This document shows positions 1 through 10,773 of a stretch of DNA of 37,663 bases, piece after piece. The translations under genes and the position numbers were made by a program. This DNA is from Funneliformis mosseae (Eukaryota; Glomeromycota; Glomeromycetes; Glomerales; Glomeraceae). Location: the NCBI GenBank assembly GCA_910592005.1, contig CAJVPP010000283.1, positions 1 through 37,663 on the forward strand. Direction: 5' to 3'. The notes beneath the pieces are model-generated. The model was given only the letters and a program-made list of their open reading frames with translations, had not been told where the DNA came from and did no database searches. Positions within the stretch are counted from its first letter, which is position 1. Every line of letters begins with the position of its first letter.

Positions 1-2232
1 TGCTTTAAATAAAAATTTGATATATATATATTTTTTTTTTAATAAAATATATTGAAATACGTAACTTAGTATGATCACGTGACGTAATGTGGTCACGTGA
101 TATCGGGGATGATCACCCCCGGTTATGGTTAGTAAAATTCTAAATTTAATATTAATGAATAAAAACATTTTAATTATTAACTAGTAAAGATCTTTATATC
201 TTTAGTTTATATTTTATATTTATAACTAAAATTTTACTATTAGAAATTAAAATACAATTTATTGTTAAGATAATTATATGTTATTAGAAAATTTTCTATT
301 AATTTGTTCATTTAGTTATTCAGCTTCATAAAACATTAATAGTGATATCACATTCTTGCCATCCTTTTTTGTAAATCTGAAAAGGAAAATGTAATGCTTA
401 TAGTTTCAATAAAAATTTCAAAAAATATCATGTGACTACAATTCGTGATATGTGTAACATTTGTAAATTTTATGTTCTTTATTGCTCGATATAATGGAAC
501 CCATATCATTAAAAAATCATAGAATTTCGATGCGATGATAAGTTGCGCCTCATTTGGCGCATTTATCTTGGAATGTGTAAATCATTTTCACATGAGAAAA
601 GAAATATTTTCTTATCAGGTTTTCTCAAAATCACATTTAATTGTAAAAAGGATAGATGAAATTACCGTAAATAGAAACAAAACAAATTTTCCGTTTTTAC
701 GACAAAAGAATCATTCTCTTTTTTTTTAAAAAATATAAATATTAAATTATTTTTGAATGATAATTTTTGAATATTAATTTTTTTATTATTCGAGTTGATC
801 GTTGGTTGGGTTCCTTTTTTTTTTTCGACGAATTTTAGTTTCATAAATTTTTGGCGAGCTTTCCAACCATTAGTCATGTGGATTGTCATGATTGAGGCTT
901 TTTTTTTTTTTTTTTTTTTTTTTAAAGAACGCCCAATTTTTTATTTCCTAATTCTCTAACAAAAACATAAGATTTTTTCACATGCTTAAATAAAACCAAA
1001 GAAAGAATAATTGATGATACTTTCTCAATCTATCCATATTAAGGAATCCCAACCTTTTATCTCGCATCTTTTCCCCAAAGTTTTTTCAAGAAATCATGGG
1101 TAAATGTCTCGTAAAATAATTACGGGTAAAACTGGAATATTGATTCTCAAAAGATTCAATTATAAAAGGTCACTCAAAATGCTCTCGAGTTTGGACAATT
1201 CTTTTCAACTACAACACAATTGTTACCAAAATCAAATATCTTGGTGTAGGGTAATTAATTATATATTAGATTTATTGTTTCATTGTGTGTCAAGATAATT
1301 ATAAATGCTTATTTTATTAAAACATAAACTTATTTTTTCTCTACCTACAAAATGCTCATTCTGAATAGTTATGTACGATTTAAAAAGAGTCCTCTGAAAT
1401 GAATGTTTGTGATTCGGTCACAACATCAAAGTTCAAAGGTAATTTAATGCATTGATTTTTCCCTTTAATAATTTGATTGTTTAAATAACGTTTATTTATT
1501 AAATTTAGGATATTATCAATTCAAAACTTAATTAGTTGATCATAGTTCTTTGAACGAATGAATAAACGAAATGACCATTTTATTTCGTTTTTGTATAAGA
1601 AAATTTTCTTTTCAATAAATAATCTACACCACCACAAGTTTTCTTAAATCTGTCCGTTATTTTTTTTTTTTGAATGATAAATTTCATAAATTGTAAATTG
1701 CATAACCCAATTGAAGTGTCGAGACCTTTCCAAATATCGAAGCTTGCTTTAACCAAATTTGATAAAACAATTGAAAACTTTAAATGCTGCGCAAGGATTC
1801 TATTTTTTATTTTATTTATTTATTTAAAACCTACAACATACATATATGCTGTTTGGACGAGAGAGTTATTTTTTTTGCCCGAGGAAAAAAGTTTTTTTTG
1901 TTTGTTCCAATCCCGCATTAAACTTTGAGATTTATTTGATTGTAATACGAAAAACATATCTTTAAAATAAAAATACATTCTAAAAATTATTAATGAAAAT
2001 ACTACGCAATGTATTTTTCTTAAATAAATTTTTCATCCATAAATAATTTAGAAATTTGTGCTGATCAGGTGATATATATATATACGAGTATAAAAATTAA
2101 TGTTGCCATACGCATATAAGAAAGCAGGATTTAGTACTTGTATCGTGGTGACTATCGTCAAAAAAAAAAAAAAAAACCAGTATTATCTAGAATGATTAAC
2201 AAATTAGTATTGTTCCAGATATTCTGTCGTCA
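1..2232. other. AT-rich intergenic spacer, no supported gene
   Basis: This 2.2 kb stretch holds long T and A runs (for example around 901-923 and 2160-2177) and only short open frames with A/T-driven codon use and no recognisable domain. The frames at 535-729, 1104-1298 and 1674-1928 do not resemble any family I know. The only clear structure is the doubled TCACGTGA element near position 71. The last part is downstream of the desaturase stop on the minus strand and probably contains its 3' untranslated region. Confidence 0.6.
71..122. repeat. Doubled TCACGTGA element followed by a small GC-rich inverted repeat
   Basis: TCACGTGA occurs at 75-82 and again at 93-100, 18 bases apart, each with a self-complementary CACGTG core. 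It is followed by CGGGG (104-108) and CCCCCG near 115-121, which can pair over a short loop. GC-rich islands of this kind stand out from the surrounding A/T and look like the edge of a dispersed repeat or transposon terminus. Protein binding at CACGTG (bHLH or Cbf1-type factors) is an alternative reading. Confidence 0.4.
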
Positions 2233-3413
2233 TTATTCCTCATTTTTTAAATTTTTCATCAACTTTCTTCCTTTTTTATGATCCTCAACGGTTCTACCAA
2301 CACGAGATTGAGGACCATATTGTTTTTGAAAGATAAAATTCCAGTGTACCATAAACCAAGAAGTATGATAAGCCAAATTATCATAAAATTCTGGAGCGAT
2401 TTTACGAATTTGAGGTAATTTTGACCATGGTACCTAAAAAATAATATAAAACAAGGTTATATAATAATCGCCAATTACTTTATTTTTTTTTTTTTTTAGA
2501 GAGATTCTACCTTTTGAAAATCATGATGTTCGTTATGATAACCGATATTCATAAAGAACAGGTTTAAAATTCCATAATACGAATAAGTCTCTTGACCATC
2601 ATCAAAAGTATAATGTTCTTGAATAAAATGAGCGGCGGCAGGATGTAAACTGTAACCCAACCATAAACATAATAATAGATATGATAAACCTCTAAGACCA
2701 CAAAAATTGTAAACCAGATAATTAACTGTAATGTTAAAAATCCAATTCACAATTTCCCAATTACTAGGTTCCTTCCCCATTACCGCACCTCTAATAACGT
2801 ACAACACGGGAAAAATCATTACCCAAATGAATTTTAAAAAGGAATTTCCACGAATCAATTTTGATTCCCACTCCAAGGGTAGATCAGGGTCAAGTCCTAA
2901 CACACCTTGAAAAGTATGATGTTCCAAATGATAACGACGAAATGACATTGCGATTGGAAAAGGAAGCGCAGCATTTGCCACAAGTGCTATGATACGGTTT
3001 TGAAAAAGTGTCGGAGCAGCTAGACAATGCGTCGCTTCATGAATGATCACACCATAAAGTTGTGTAAAAGAAGCTCCAACAAAGAAACAATATATTAACA
3101 TGAATATATTCCAGTCCGTCAAAATTCTACCGAAAACATAGGCCGCAATAAATTGTACTGCCGATGACAATACAACTATTATAATGGTTGATTTATCATA
3201 TCCATATAAATTTTCGATTTCTGGATATTTTTTTAAAATTGAAATCTTTCTTTTCAAATGTGGTTCATCCAAATCATCTATCGCAATGTCTTCATCAACG
3301 TATGGAATTGACTTTTTCCAATCTCCGAGATATAAAGGATTTCGATGATCTGGATTATCATCTTCTTTGCTAGGTAAAGGAATACTTTCTGAAACTGATG
3401 TAAATGGAGACAT
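2233..3413 (-). CDS. Sphingolipid delta4-desaturase (dihydroceramide desaturase, DES1/DEGS type)
   Basis: Two exons on the minus strand: 2511-3413 (301 codons) and 2233-2433 (66 codons plus TAA). The 77-nt intron is in phase 0 (donor GTAGAA after AAG, acceptor TTTTTTAG), giving 367 aa. The enzyme introduces the 4,5-trans double bond into dihydroceramide at the ER membrane. All three histidine boxes are visible: HEATH at residues 125-129, HLEHH at 162-166 and HNEHH at 293-297. They sit among four or so hydrophobic segments (about 76-98, 103-121, 193-212, 227-265). The N-terminal DW-x3-IPYVDED region resembles the DES lead-in before the fatty-acid desaturase domain. The second exon ends in a lysine-rich tail (DHKKGRKL), possibly an ER-retention context. 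The start at 3413 is the first ATG of the open frame. Length is slightly above the animal enzymes (about 320 aa) and similar to fungal ones. A C4-hydroxylase activity cannot be excluded from sequence alone. Confidence 0.93.
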
Positions 3414-4608
3414 ATTTCAGAATTTGACTATAGATAAAATTTTTTTTTTTTTAAAAAAAAGTAAAAAAACTTTATAGCCTAAATAGGTAAAAAAAAAAAA
3501 AAAAAAAACGAAAAAAGAAGAAAATTTTACTCTATTTATGTGATCTGGAACAAAATTAATGTCGTACGATATTTTTCAATTATGTTACACGATTACAAGA
3601 ATTATAAGAATTATCATTCGATAATCTATTGATACAAATATTTTTAATGTTACATTGAAACGTACTTATTAATTAGAATAAACTTAACCTAGACCGGGGC
3701 GGGGGTTCATTCAGATCATTATCCAAATTCGATTGGTTCATCACAAATTTATTTGTTTATCATCCCTTTATATTTTGTTATTTTAATAAATCCAAAAAAT
3801 AAAGTTCGAGGTAAATATTCGAATATTTGTTTGCAAATAATAAAATTCAAATATTTAAAATTATATAATTATTACAGTTCGAGGTAGAATATAGAATATT
3901 CGAATATTTGTTTGCAAATAAATAAAATTCAAATATTCAAAATTATAAAATAGTATTCATTTCAAATACTACTTGAATTTCAAACGGAAAACCCTTGTTC
4001 GAAGTTTCAAGTGTAGATATTGTGAATATTTTATAAATAACTACAACAAACGCGTTTTTCGTGCTGTAAGCAGCGAAATTGCCGTTCATAAGGTGTGGAA
4101 ACATAATTCATTTTTAAGTGTGCAAAAAAATACATTAATATTTTTTAATATTTAAAAGTCGTAAAAGATTTTCCAATGATAAAAATTGGACGAATATATG
4201 AAATCATGGATTGTATGATTTACTATGCCCCATTTTGAAACCAATCATATTTCATCCTAAACCCAGGGTCCAGGTTATAATTACCCGTCAATGGATCTGG
4301 GTTAAGGTTCTTGGCCCATCTTGGCTTAGATTAAAAACACATGTATGATCTTGCATAGATTATTCTATGCCACGTTCAAAGCCACAAAAAAAAAAAAGGT
4401 TAGCAACTTTTGATATTAAAACTGTAAATTTATGAAAATTAAAAGTTTCAAATAAAAAAGATTTATCTTGAAAAATCGTCGGTAACGATTCTACAAACAT
4501 TTAATCACATTTTATTCAATAAACTCATCATTTTTTTATCCTTCAACAATTCTCGCAACATTTAACCATACTCGTTCAACTCAAACATTTCATAATCATT
4601 TATTTTCT
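3414..4608. other. Intergenic region with a two-copy tandem repeat
   Basis: This lies between the divergently transcribed desaturase and the F-box pseudogene. Poly-T/poly-A tracts (about 3440-3458 and 3489-3508) sit just upstream of the desaturase start, and an inverted CCAAT box (ATTGG, about 3730) could serve its promoter. A GC-rich patch lies at about 3690-3706. The short open frame at 3973-4155 has no recognisable domain. I see no other gene. Confidence 0.5.
3803..3950. repeat. Two-copy tandem duplication, about 73 bp each
   Basis: Copy 1 starts with AGTTCGAGGTA at 3803 and copy 2 with the same word at 3876. Both continue through ATATTCGAATATTTG and TTTGCAAATAA to AATTCAAATATT. Copy 2 carries a short internal insertion (AGAATATAG). 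The core ATATTCGAATAT is itself a perfect palindrome. The unit resembles no gene and is probably a local slippage duplication. Confidence 0.75.
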
Positions 4609-4892
4609 ATGATACCGATTGAAATACTTCCACACATATGTAAATATTTGGCACCGAAAGATTTAGCCACATTGGCATTAGTATGTAAAGAGTTTAGTGA
4701 AATATTATATTTAAAGAATAAGGATTCTTCAATTTGGCCAATATGTCAAGTCATTTGGAGAGAAAGTAGGTTAAACGTCTTACCAGAATACAAGAACCTC
4801 CTTTACGTATGAGTGAAAGAAAATTTACTATCATGATGTGTGGAACTAAATGGAAATGGGATACATTTTTAGAAATTCTTCAACGTTTGTGA
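4609..4892 (+). pseudogene. F-box domain protein, frameshifted and truncated
   Basis: The open frame from 4609 encodes 67 aa. It begins with a clear F-box: IPIEILPHICKYL, then a leucine-rich stretch with DLATLALVCKEF and a typical W-x5-W pair. F-box proteins hook substrates to SCF ubiquitin ligases through Skp1. The frame stops at 4810-4812. However, a second frame entered near 4791-4796 continues with EPPLRMSERKF and a CGTKWKW stretch to a TGA at 4890-4892. That continuation resembles the EPP-x-MSE motif I recall after the F-box in the large Rhizophagus F-box family. A single missing base in the AAGAACC stretch explains the break, so this looks like a pseudogene of a longer protein. A sequencing indel is the alternative. 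Confidence 0.7.
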
Positions 4893-5051
4893 TCTTTACG
4901 AGATTCTTTTTTTTTTAAAAAACGATCAACAATAAAAAAATTTTTTCCTTTTGGGTGACGTTTAGTCTCGCTACCCAACAGAATTTCAAGATTTTTTTTT
5001 AAATAAATACATAAAAAAAAAAACTTATTTTTTTTCGCGCGCAAAAACATT

Positions 5052-6560
5052 TTACTTTTTTACCAATTGAAAAACTTCATAATCATCCGCAAAAAAATTA
5101 AATGACTCGGTTATGACCTCTTTATAAGTTGTTCGTTTCGAACTTCCAAAATTTCCTGTCATCCACAAATCACCATTTCCAAAGCAAGGACCATTTGACG
5201 TGGAACAATAAATAGCATTGCTTGGAAATTGAACTTTACTTAATTTATAATCACTTAAACCTCCCTTCATATTAAAAGAAAAAATGAAGCTACTCGACGT
5301 GGTTTGATAATCGGATAAAGAACGGTGAGTCCAAGGATCATCCAGATAAGATCGTTGCCAAGTACAAGGATTAAAACCTCCAAGAATTTCTTGACTTCCT
5401 TTCAACTTGATTAAAACCACGGTACCAATTCTATAATCACAACGAGAATGAAATGTGGAAGAATCGAAACCATCCCTACTTGCTCTTAACAATAAATAAA
5501 AATCGTAAGGAATTTTCCTACAATTATAATGATCCTTATTATCAACCCAACTACTTATCAATGCCGCATGAGTTGATTTAATTATGGTCGAGTCGATGAT
5601 GGTTACCCTTGCCGTAAGAATTCCTTGAGAAAATGTTGGTTTTGATCCAGGTTTCATGAAATACCTTATGATATCTTCATTTAATTCTTTTGGTAAGATC
5701 TTCTTGAACGGACTTCTTACTTTGTCATATAACTCCTCCGAAGATATTTGAAAATATCTCACTAAAGGAATGGAATTATGTAATACTTTCTCCAAAGCCT
5801 TGAAATCTTGCCTTGTCCAATTAGGTAAATTATCTTCAACGAGGTAATTTGTTTTAGATATTCCCCATTTAATAAGATAAGTCCAGATATCAATTTCATC
5901 CATTTCCAAGTCATCCCTTTTCAATAGTTGTATCATGATGTTTTCATCCAGAGCCAAATATTTATCATGACTTCCAAATATTAATTGAGGATTTCCGCAT
6001 ATGGTTCCTAATAAATATTCAATTAACATCGTAAAAGTTTGATGTTTTGAAAGTACTTCGAGAATTGTCAAGAGATTTTGTAGTAACCAATCGGATTCTT
6101 GCTCAATCAAGTAAGTTTGTACGTATTTACATAAATTAAAAAGTTCCAATTCATCTGATGCTACTAATAAGGCAATAGCCTTGGAACTTTCTTTGTCCTT
6201 AAGTGTTATCTTTCCGCAATATATGAATCTTTTTTTTTTTTTTAAAAAAAAAAAGAATTCAATTATGTAACGTTCTTTTATTGAATAAAAAAAAGAAATT
6301 TTATAATGTTACCTCAATATGATATCAAATATTTCAGAAGAAATATTTGGCTTCTTAAAAATATACATATCACCATCTTTTTTTGCCCAATTATTTGACA
6401 AAGCGGTACGAAAATATGAAGATCTGCTTCTCAATACCAAGGTATGAGCTTTGAATTCTCTCAAATTTGGTTCCTCCCCAACTTGTATTATCACATTAGA
6501 TTCTTCTTTGTCATTTATTAAATTACCAAAATCACTCGATAATTCCTCCAAATACTCCAT
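5052..6560 (-). CDS. BTB/POZ-BACK-TLDc domain protein
   Basis: Two exons: 6313-6560 and 5052-6228. The 84-nt intron interrupts an Arg codon (AG|A; donor GTAACA, acceptor in a T-rich tract ending AG), giving 474 aa. Residues about 10-95 form a BTB/POZ fold (SNVIIQVGEE, FKAHTLVLRSRSSYFRTAL, FDIILRFIYCGKI), which usually dimerises and can bind Cullin-3. A helical BACK-like linker follows (about 110-245). From about residue 295 a TLDc domain begins (DSTIIKSTHAALISSW, YRIGTVVLIKLKG, ILGGFNP, an SFIFSF strand) and runs to the C terminus. The order BTB-BACK-TLDc is a hugely expanded class in arbuscular mycorrhizal fungi and its role there is unknown. The start at 6560 lies about 40 nt below a TATA-like sequence. 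The intron contains a T-run/A-run palindrome. Confidence 0.93.
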
Positions 6561-6596
6561 AATTTAAGTGAAAAATTGTTGAACTCCCTTTTTTCA

Positions 6597-6606
6597 ATTT
6601 ATATAT
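6597..6606 (-). promoter_or_regulatory. TATA-like box of the BTB-TLDc gene
   Basis: Read on the minus strand the sequence is ATATATAAATTG, ending about 40 nt before the ATG at 6560. A CACGTGA word lies further up at 6741-6747. The assignment rests only on position and consensus. Confidence 0.35.
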
Positions 6607-7291
6607 GGCGTTTGGGTAACGTTACTAGTTGAAAAATTGACGTACGTAGTACAATGATTTTCGTGTCGCAGTAATTATGGTCAATTTCTACGAAAATTTC
6701 AATTCTTAATAAAATTGAAATTGACGTTCCAAATTGAAGCCACGTGATGTTTCTAGTCATATTGTAGAGGGAAGCTATGAAATAAATTATGTTTCTCCCT
6801 TATAAAAATATTATCCCGCTCTCATTAGCGATTACCGTTTATTATATCTCTTTCTTGTCATAATTCTTTAATTCTTTGATGTCTTTATCATTCAAAATCA
6901 CCTTTGAGAGTGGGTAGTTAGTGGACGAATTGAAACTAATTTTCTTCTACCTGTTTCCAAGTATTTATTTTAATTAGTTATTCAAAAATTGTAAATTTTA
7001 ATAATTTTGAACTAATTATATAAATCTCTATCAACCAACAACTCACATTTACCTAAAATATCAATATTTTCGATTTTTAAATTTACTTCTTTTCTTTACC
7101 CAAATCCTAGAAAATGAATTAATCGTGCTATTTATCATCAAAACACAGCATAATTATTTAAACCGGTTTAAAACTAAATTTGGTCAGAGCTATGTAATCA
7201 TAAAAATCTTAATTTCGGCTGGAGTAAACGTTTCTTTACTTTGCTTCCTTAGTGATTTTTGACTTTATCTTCGGTTGGTCAAAAATGGAAC

Positions 7292-7320
7292 GATTAAGGT
7301 TTCGGGCAAAAACCTTAATC
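7292..7320. repeat. Perfect 11-bp stem hairpin
   Basis: GATTAAGGTTT at 7292-7302 is the exact reverse complement of 7310-7320, with a 7-base CGGGCAA loop. Part of the loop and arm (GGCAAAAACC) reappears inverted at 7631-7640 next to another CCTTAA. This suggests an approximately 340-bp element with inverted ends. Confidence 0.55.
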
Positions 7321-10150
7321 CCAATTGTCAAAAGTCGAAACTTTTCAAATAATTTTCAGTTTCGACAATTTCGAGTTTCGATGATTTTGGATTCACTATT
7401 CAAGTTAATTGCAAAATTTAACGGTTGGACTTGGAGATCTTTTTTGAACCTAGACAAAAGTTTGGAAATTATGAATAAATTTAAGAAAATTCTACCTAGG
7501 ACTACCCCAAAAGGGAATTTATTTTATGGGTTATACCACCCGTCGAAACTTTCGCGGTTTTGCTATTAAAAAAAAAAATTTGGCAAGGCGTCAAAGCTAT
7601 TTTCGATCTTGTCACCTGTCGAAATCTCAGGGTTTTTGCCAAACTACCTTAAGGACGGGACGATAAATAAAATTCGCTACCGGATTTATGAATATTGGAT
7701 ATCTGCTACCAGAAATCTGATTATAACGTACTTGGAATAAATACGCAAGTCGTTACGACCATACTAATTTTATGATTGTAGGTGTTGCATCGAAATTAAT
7801 TATTTTTGGCATATTGATCATTTTGTTTAAAGTTCAATTTTCCAATAAAACCTTCAATTATTGAAAACACAATCAAGCCATTTTATCATAATTATAATGG
7901 TTCTTATAAGAATTATATATATTCAGTCAAAGTTTACTTGATTTAGGTCCAAAAACATTTGGCAAATTTCTATTATTATAAAAAGTTGTAAAGAATTATA
8001 TAATATTCTGAAATAACTAATCAACACGCAATAAAATTACGAGTTTACTATTTATTTATATATTGTAATTAATAACATGTTAATGTTATGTTATTCATTA
8101 TAAATAATTTTTATATTTAAAAAGGGAGTAACTTTATAAGAAAGTTTGTTTTATTTATCTATATATTTAATTTTAATTTTATTTTTTAAAATAAAATATC
8201 TATATAAAATACAAAATTTTTTTTATAAAATTAAATTAAAATTTTTTTTTTATTATTTTATAAAAATAATTAGAAGAAAATTTAGAGTAAATAAATTTAT
8301 TTGTAAATTCGTATTATAAAAGTAAAAAAGATTATATTATATGTGGACCTTTGACAATAGAAAAGGCGGAAACGGCTGAAAAAAATAAAAAAAGTGTTAG
8401 TGCTAAATTTGAACATAATTTGACCTAAAAAAATAATAATATATTAAAAAAAAAAAAAATATTCTTTTGCTAAAAAAGCACTTTTTCAATGGTGATTGTG
8501 GTTTATCTATATTTTAAAATTTTTCTAAAATTAAAATATTATATTATTAGTTTTATAATAACGCGTTTTCTTAGTTTTTCTTAGAATCAAAGAAGTAAGA
8601 GGTAGATATAAATAAGTCTTTACTTTTTTTGAAATAATTTTGATTTCTATTTTTATTATTTATAATGAACACGACACGTGATATGATTGATTATTCTTAA
8701 ATTCGACAAATCGAGTAATAATTCTAGCCAAAATTATTCGTAGAGACTGCATTCGAATATAACAAACTCTCTGCTTTTCATTTTTAACTCGTTCACGTAA
8801 AATATTCGAAACGTCATTCGGAAACGGCCATCAAATGTTACGAAAGTCATGTAGTCATGTCACTTAAGAAATACATGTGAAGATTTTCATTTTTCGCCTA
8901 AATTAAATAATATGTTTAGAAAAGTATTCCTCTTAAGACAACCTTACGACACGATAAGCCACAAACTATTGATTATATTGGATAGTAAGCAATTTTTATT
9001 ACATAAAATGCACATCACTGCTTATATAAATTAAGTTTATGTTGAATATAAAAAAAAAAATCCGAGTAAAATAAGTATGATATACAATAAATGAACTTAG
9101 ATACATTAGATATTTCTCATCTTTTATTTTATATTCTTTATTCATATGATATACACCCTTTTTTAGGTTCATAATGATTTTGCCAAATGCGTATGTGAAA
9201 ATTCGCGCTAAAAGAATACCTCCTCCATTGTCGCTCAACCTCATTAAGAAGATTATTCGTATTTTCCAAAAGCACAGAACTGACTCATTTTTCCGAACGG
9301 TCTGTTATGAAACTTAAAAATCGTTGTTTCGTAAGTTTATTTTTCGCATGATTTAACTGATATTGTATTATCAAAAATCAAAAACTTTTAAATGGTTCTC
9401 AAGTGCTTTTCTTTTGACAGAAAATGGAACTTAGAATGATACATCTTTTTTTTCTCTGAATCTTTCGTTGGCTCTTTCTCAATATTCACGCTATCCCGGC
9501 ATGACTGCGCCACATTTACGATTAATTTGGAAATTTATATAAGAAAAAAAACGTGATGTAACAACAATAAAATAAAGTGAAAGTATCCCAAACACATCCT
9601 TTTGGGCACTCGGAAGGGGTTCGTCTATTTATAACAAATTGTTATGTAACAACTTTTTGTCAAACACTTTTGTTTCGTCTTGAGTGTTGAGTAACAAATG
9701 TCGGAAGCCACTTCCGAAAAAACACTTTTTTCGTAGGTAAATACTTTTTTTTTTTTGTTGTTTTAAAAAAAAAAAAAAAATTAATAAAACAAGTTGGAAA
9801 TGCAAGTAAACAATTAGCATTGTCATTATGTTTGAAAATATTTGGTTTCAATCCGGGAATGACAGGATTTGTACATATAATGAATGAATGTATAATTAAA
9901 ACATCGAAACCTTTTTATATTAACGATTGGGCGATAGGCAAAAAGATCTAAATATGTCCAAATCAATGAAAAAGTCGCATAATGTAACTATAAATAGTTG
10001 TACGTAATACTTTTTTTTACCACAATTTTTTTTTTTGACTATAATTTAATTACACACATGAATAAATTTAGAAGTTTATTAATAAATCCAATCTCTTGTG
10101 TAATTCTCATAATAACAATAAAAAAACATTCCCTTGGGCGTAAAATTTCT

Positions 10151-10162
10151 CTTATAAATAGA
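10151..10162 (+). promoter_or_regulatory. TATA box of the secreted-protein gene
   Basis: CTTATAAATAGA matches the eukaryotic TATA consensus and lies about 105 nt before the ATG at 10264. A second ATAAATAG word is at about 9990. The intervening sequence is A-rich leader ending in CATCAAG directly before the ATG. Confidence 0.45.
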
Positions 10163-10263
10163 CGTATTCACTCGAAATTATTTTTTTCCTTCCCCAATAA
10201 TTAATCTAATTTTTTTTATAAACGAAAAAAAAAAAGAAAAAGCAAATAATTACAAACATCAAG

Positions 10264-10773
10264 ATGAAAGGTTTTATATCTTTGGCGTTCCTAGCATATA
10301 CTCTCTTATTCCTCACTGTTGTTTCAGCAGATAATGAACCAACCTTTCTTAATAAACGAAGCTTTTGTGTAGTAAAGAGAAATGTTTTGGGTAAAAGAAC
10401 ACTTGATATAGATTGTCCTTGCGCTACCGCGGAGGCAATTTTCGATGAAAAAATCAAAGGTCATATAGTTTTCGCTCAAGACGAATGTGGCGATGTAAAG
10501 ATCGCAGGTCTTTTCACAAAAGGTTTAAATAACAAGCCGTGCACTTTCAAGATCGTTGATGAATGCGGTGTCGTTCATGATCTCACATCAACTTTGAAAG
10601 TAATACCAACCAAAGATGGTGGAAGCAAACCTTTTAAGAAGAAGTACACCAACTTCAATCTCAACTGTGACTACGAGGGAATCTTTATCCCACGTACTTG
10701 CGATTATCCTGGGGAAAGTGGCCTTTTCGTTGTCATAAATGACGAATATAAAGCTCCAATTGTTGAAAAATAA
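10264..10773 (+). CDS. Small secreted cysteine-rich protein with Kex2-type sites
   Basis: An intronless 169-aa protein. Residues 1-22 form a standard signal peptide: a lysine, then a hydrophobic core, then VSA before the likely cut. Three dibasic KR pairs follow at 31-32, 38-39 and 44-45, so a Golgi Kex2-type protease could remove a short propeptide and release a core of about 124 aa starting TLDIDCPC. Eight cysteines (35, 51, 53, 75, 93, 101, 135, 146) suggest disulfides. The core alternates beta-strand-like segments (GHIVFAQ, GDVKIAGLF, LFVVIND) with a GESGL turn. This loosely resembles the order of a Cu/Zn superoxide-dismutase-like sandwich, but the copper-binding histidines are not present. 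I do not recognise the family. The protein probably acts outside the cell, at the wall or the symbiotic interface, but this is inference. The codons and GC content are richer than the flanks, supporting a real gene. Confidence 0.85.
   Translation: MKGFISLAFLAYTLLFLTVVSADNEPTFLNKRSFCVVKRNVLGKRTLDIDCPCATAEAIFDEKIKGHIVFAQDECGDVKIAGLFTKGLNNKPCTFKIVDECGVVHDLTSTLKVIPTKDGGSKPFKKKYTNFNLNCDYEGIFIPRTCDYPGESGLFVVINDEYKAPIVEK

Larger units (their letters stand above)
6561..10263. other. Gene-poor spacer, 3.7 kb
   Basis: I see no supportable gene. The 105-codon frame at 7252-7569 is made largely of repeated GTTTCGA / TCGAAAC words and has no domain. Structure is limited to the hairpin at 7292-7320, a matching GGTTTTTGCC in the opposite sense at 7631-7640, and extremely A/T-rich sequence at about 8040-8340. 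The part around 9600-9720 is less A/T-rich (TATTTATAAC, TTGTTACTC words) but open frames there are short and unrecognised. The region may be the worn remains of mobile elements. Confidence 0.45.

Noticed and set aside
1104..1298. 64-codon open frame in the left spacer
   Set aside because: No recognisable domain, no promoter or splice support, and composition like its surroundings.
3973..4155. 60-codon frame with CRYCE, a possible BED-type finger of a transposase
   Set aside because: Only one C-x2-C pair and no matching histidines or further transposase sequence.
7252..7569. 105-codon open frame on the plus strand
   Set aside because: Its content is repeated GTTTCGA-type words with no domain and no splice context; it overlaps the hairpin element.
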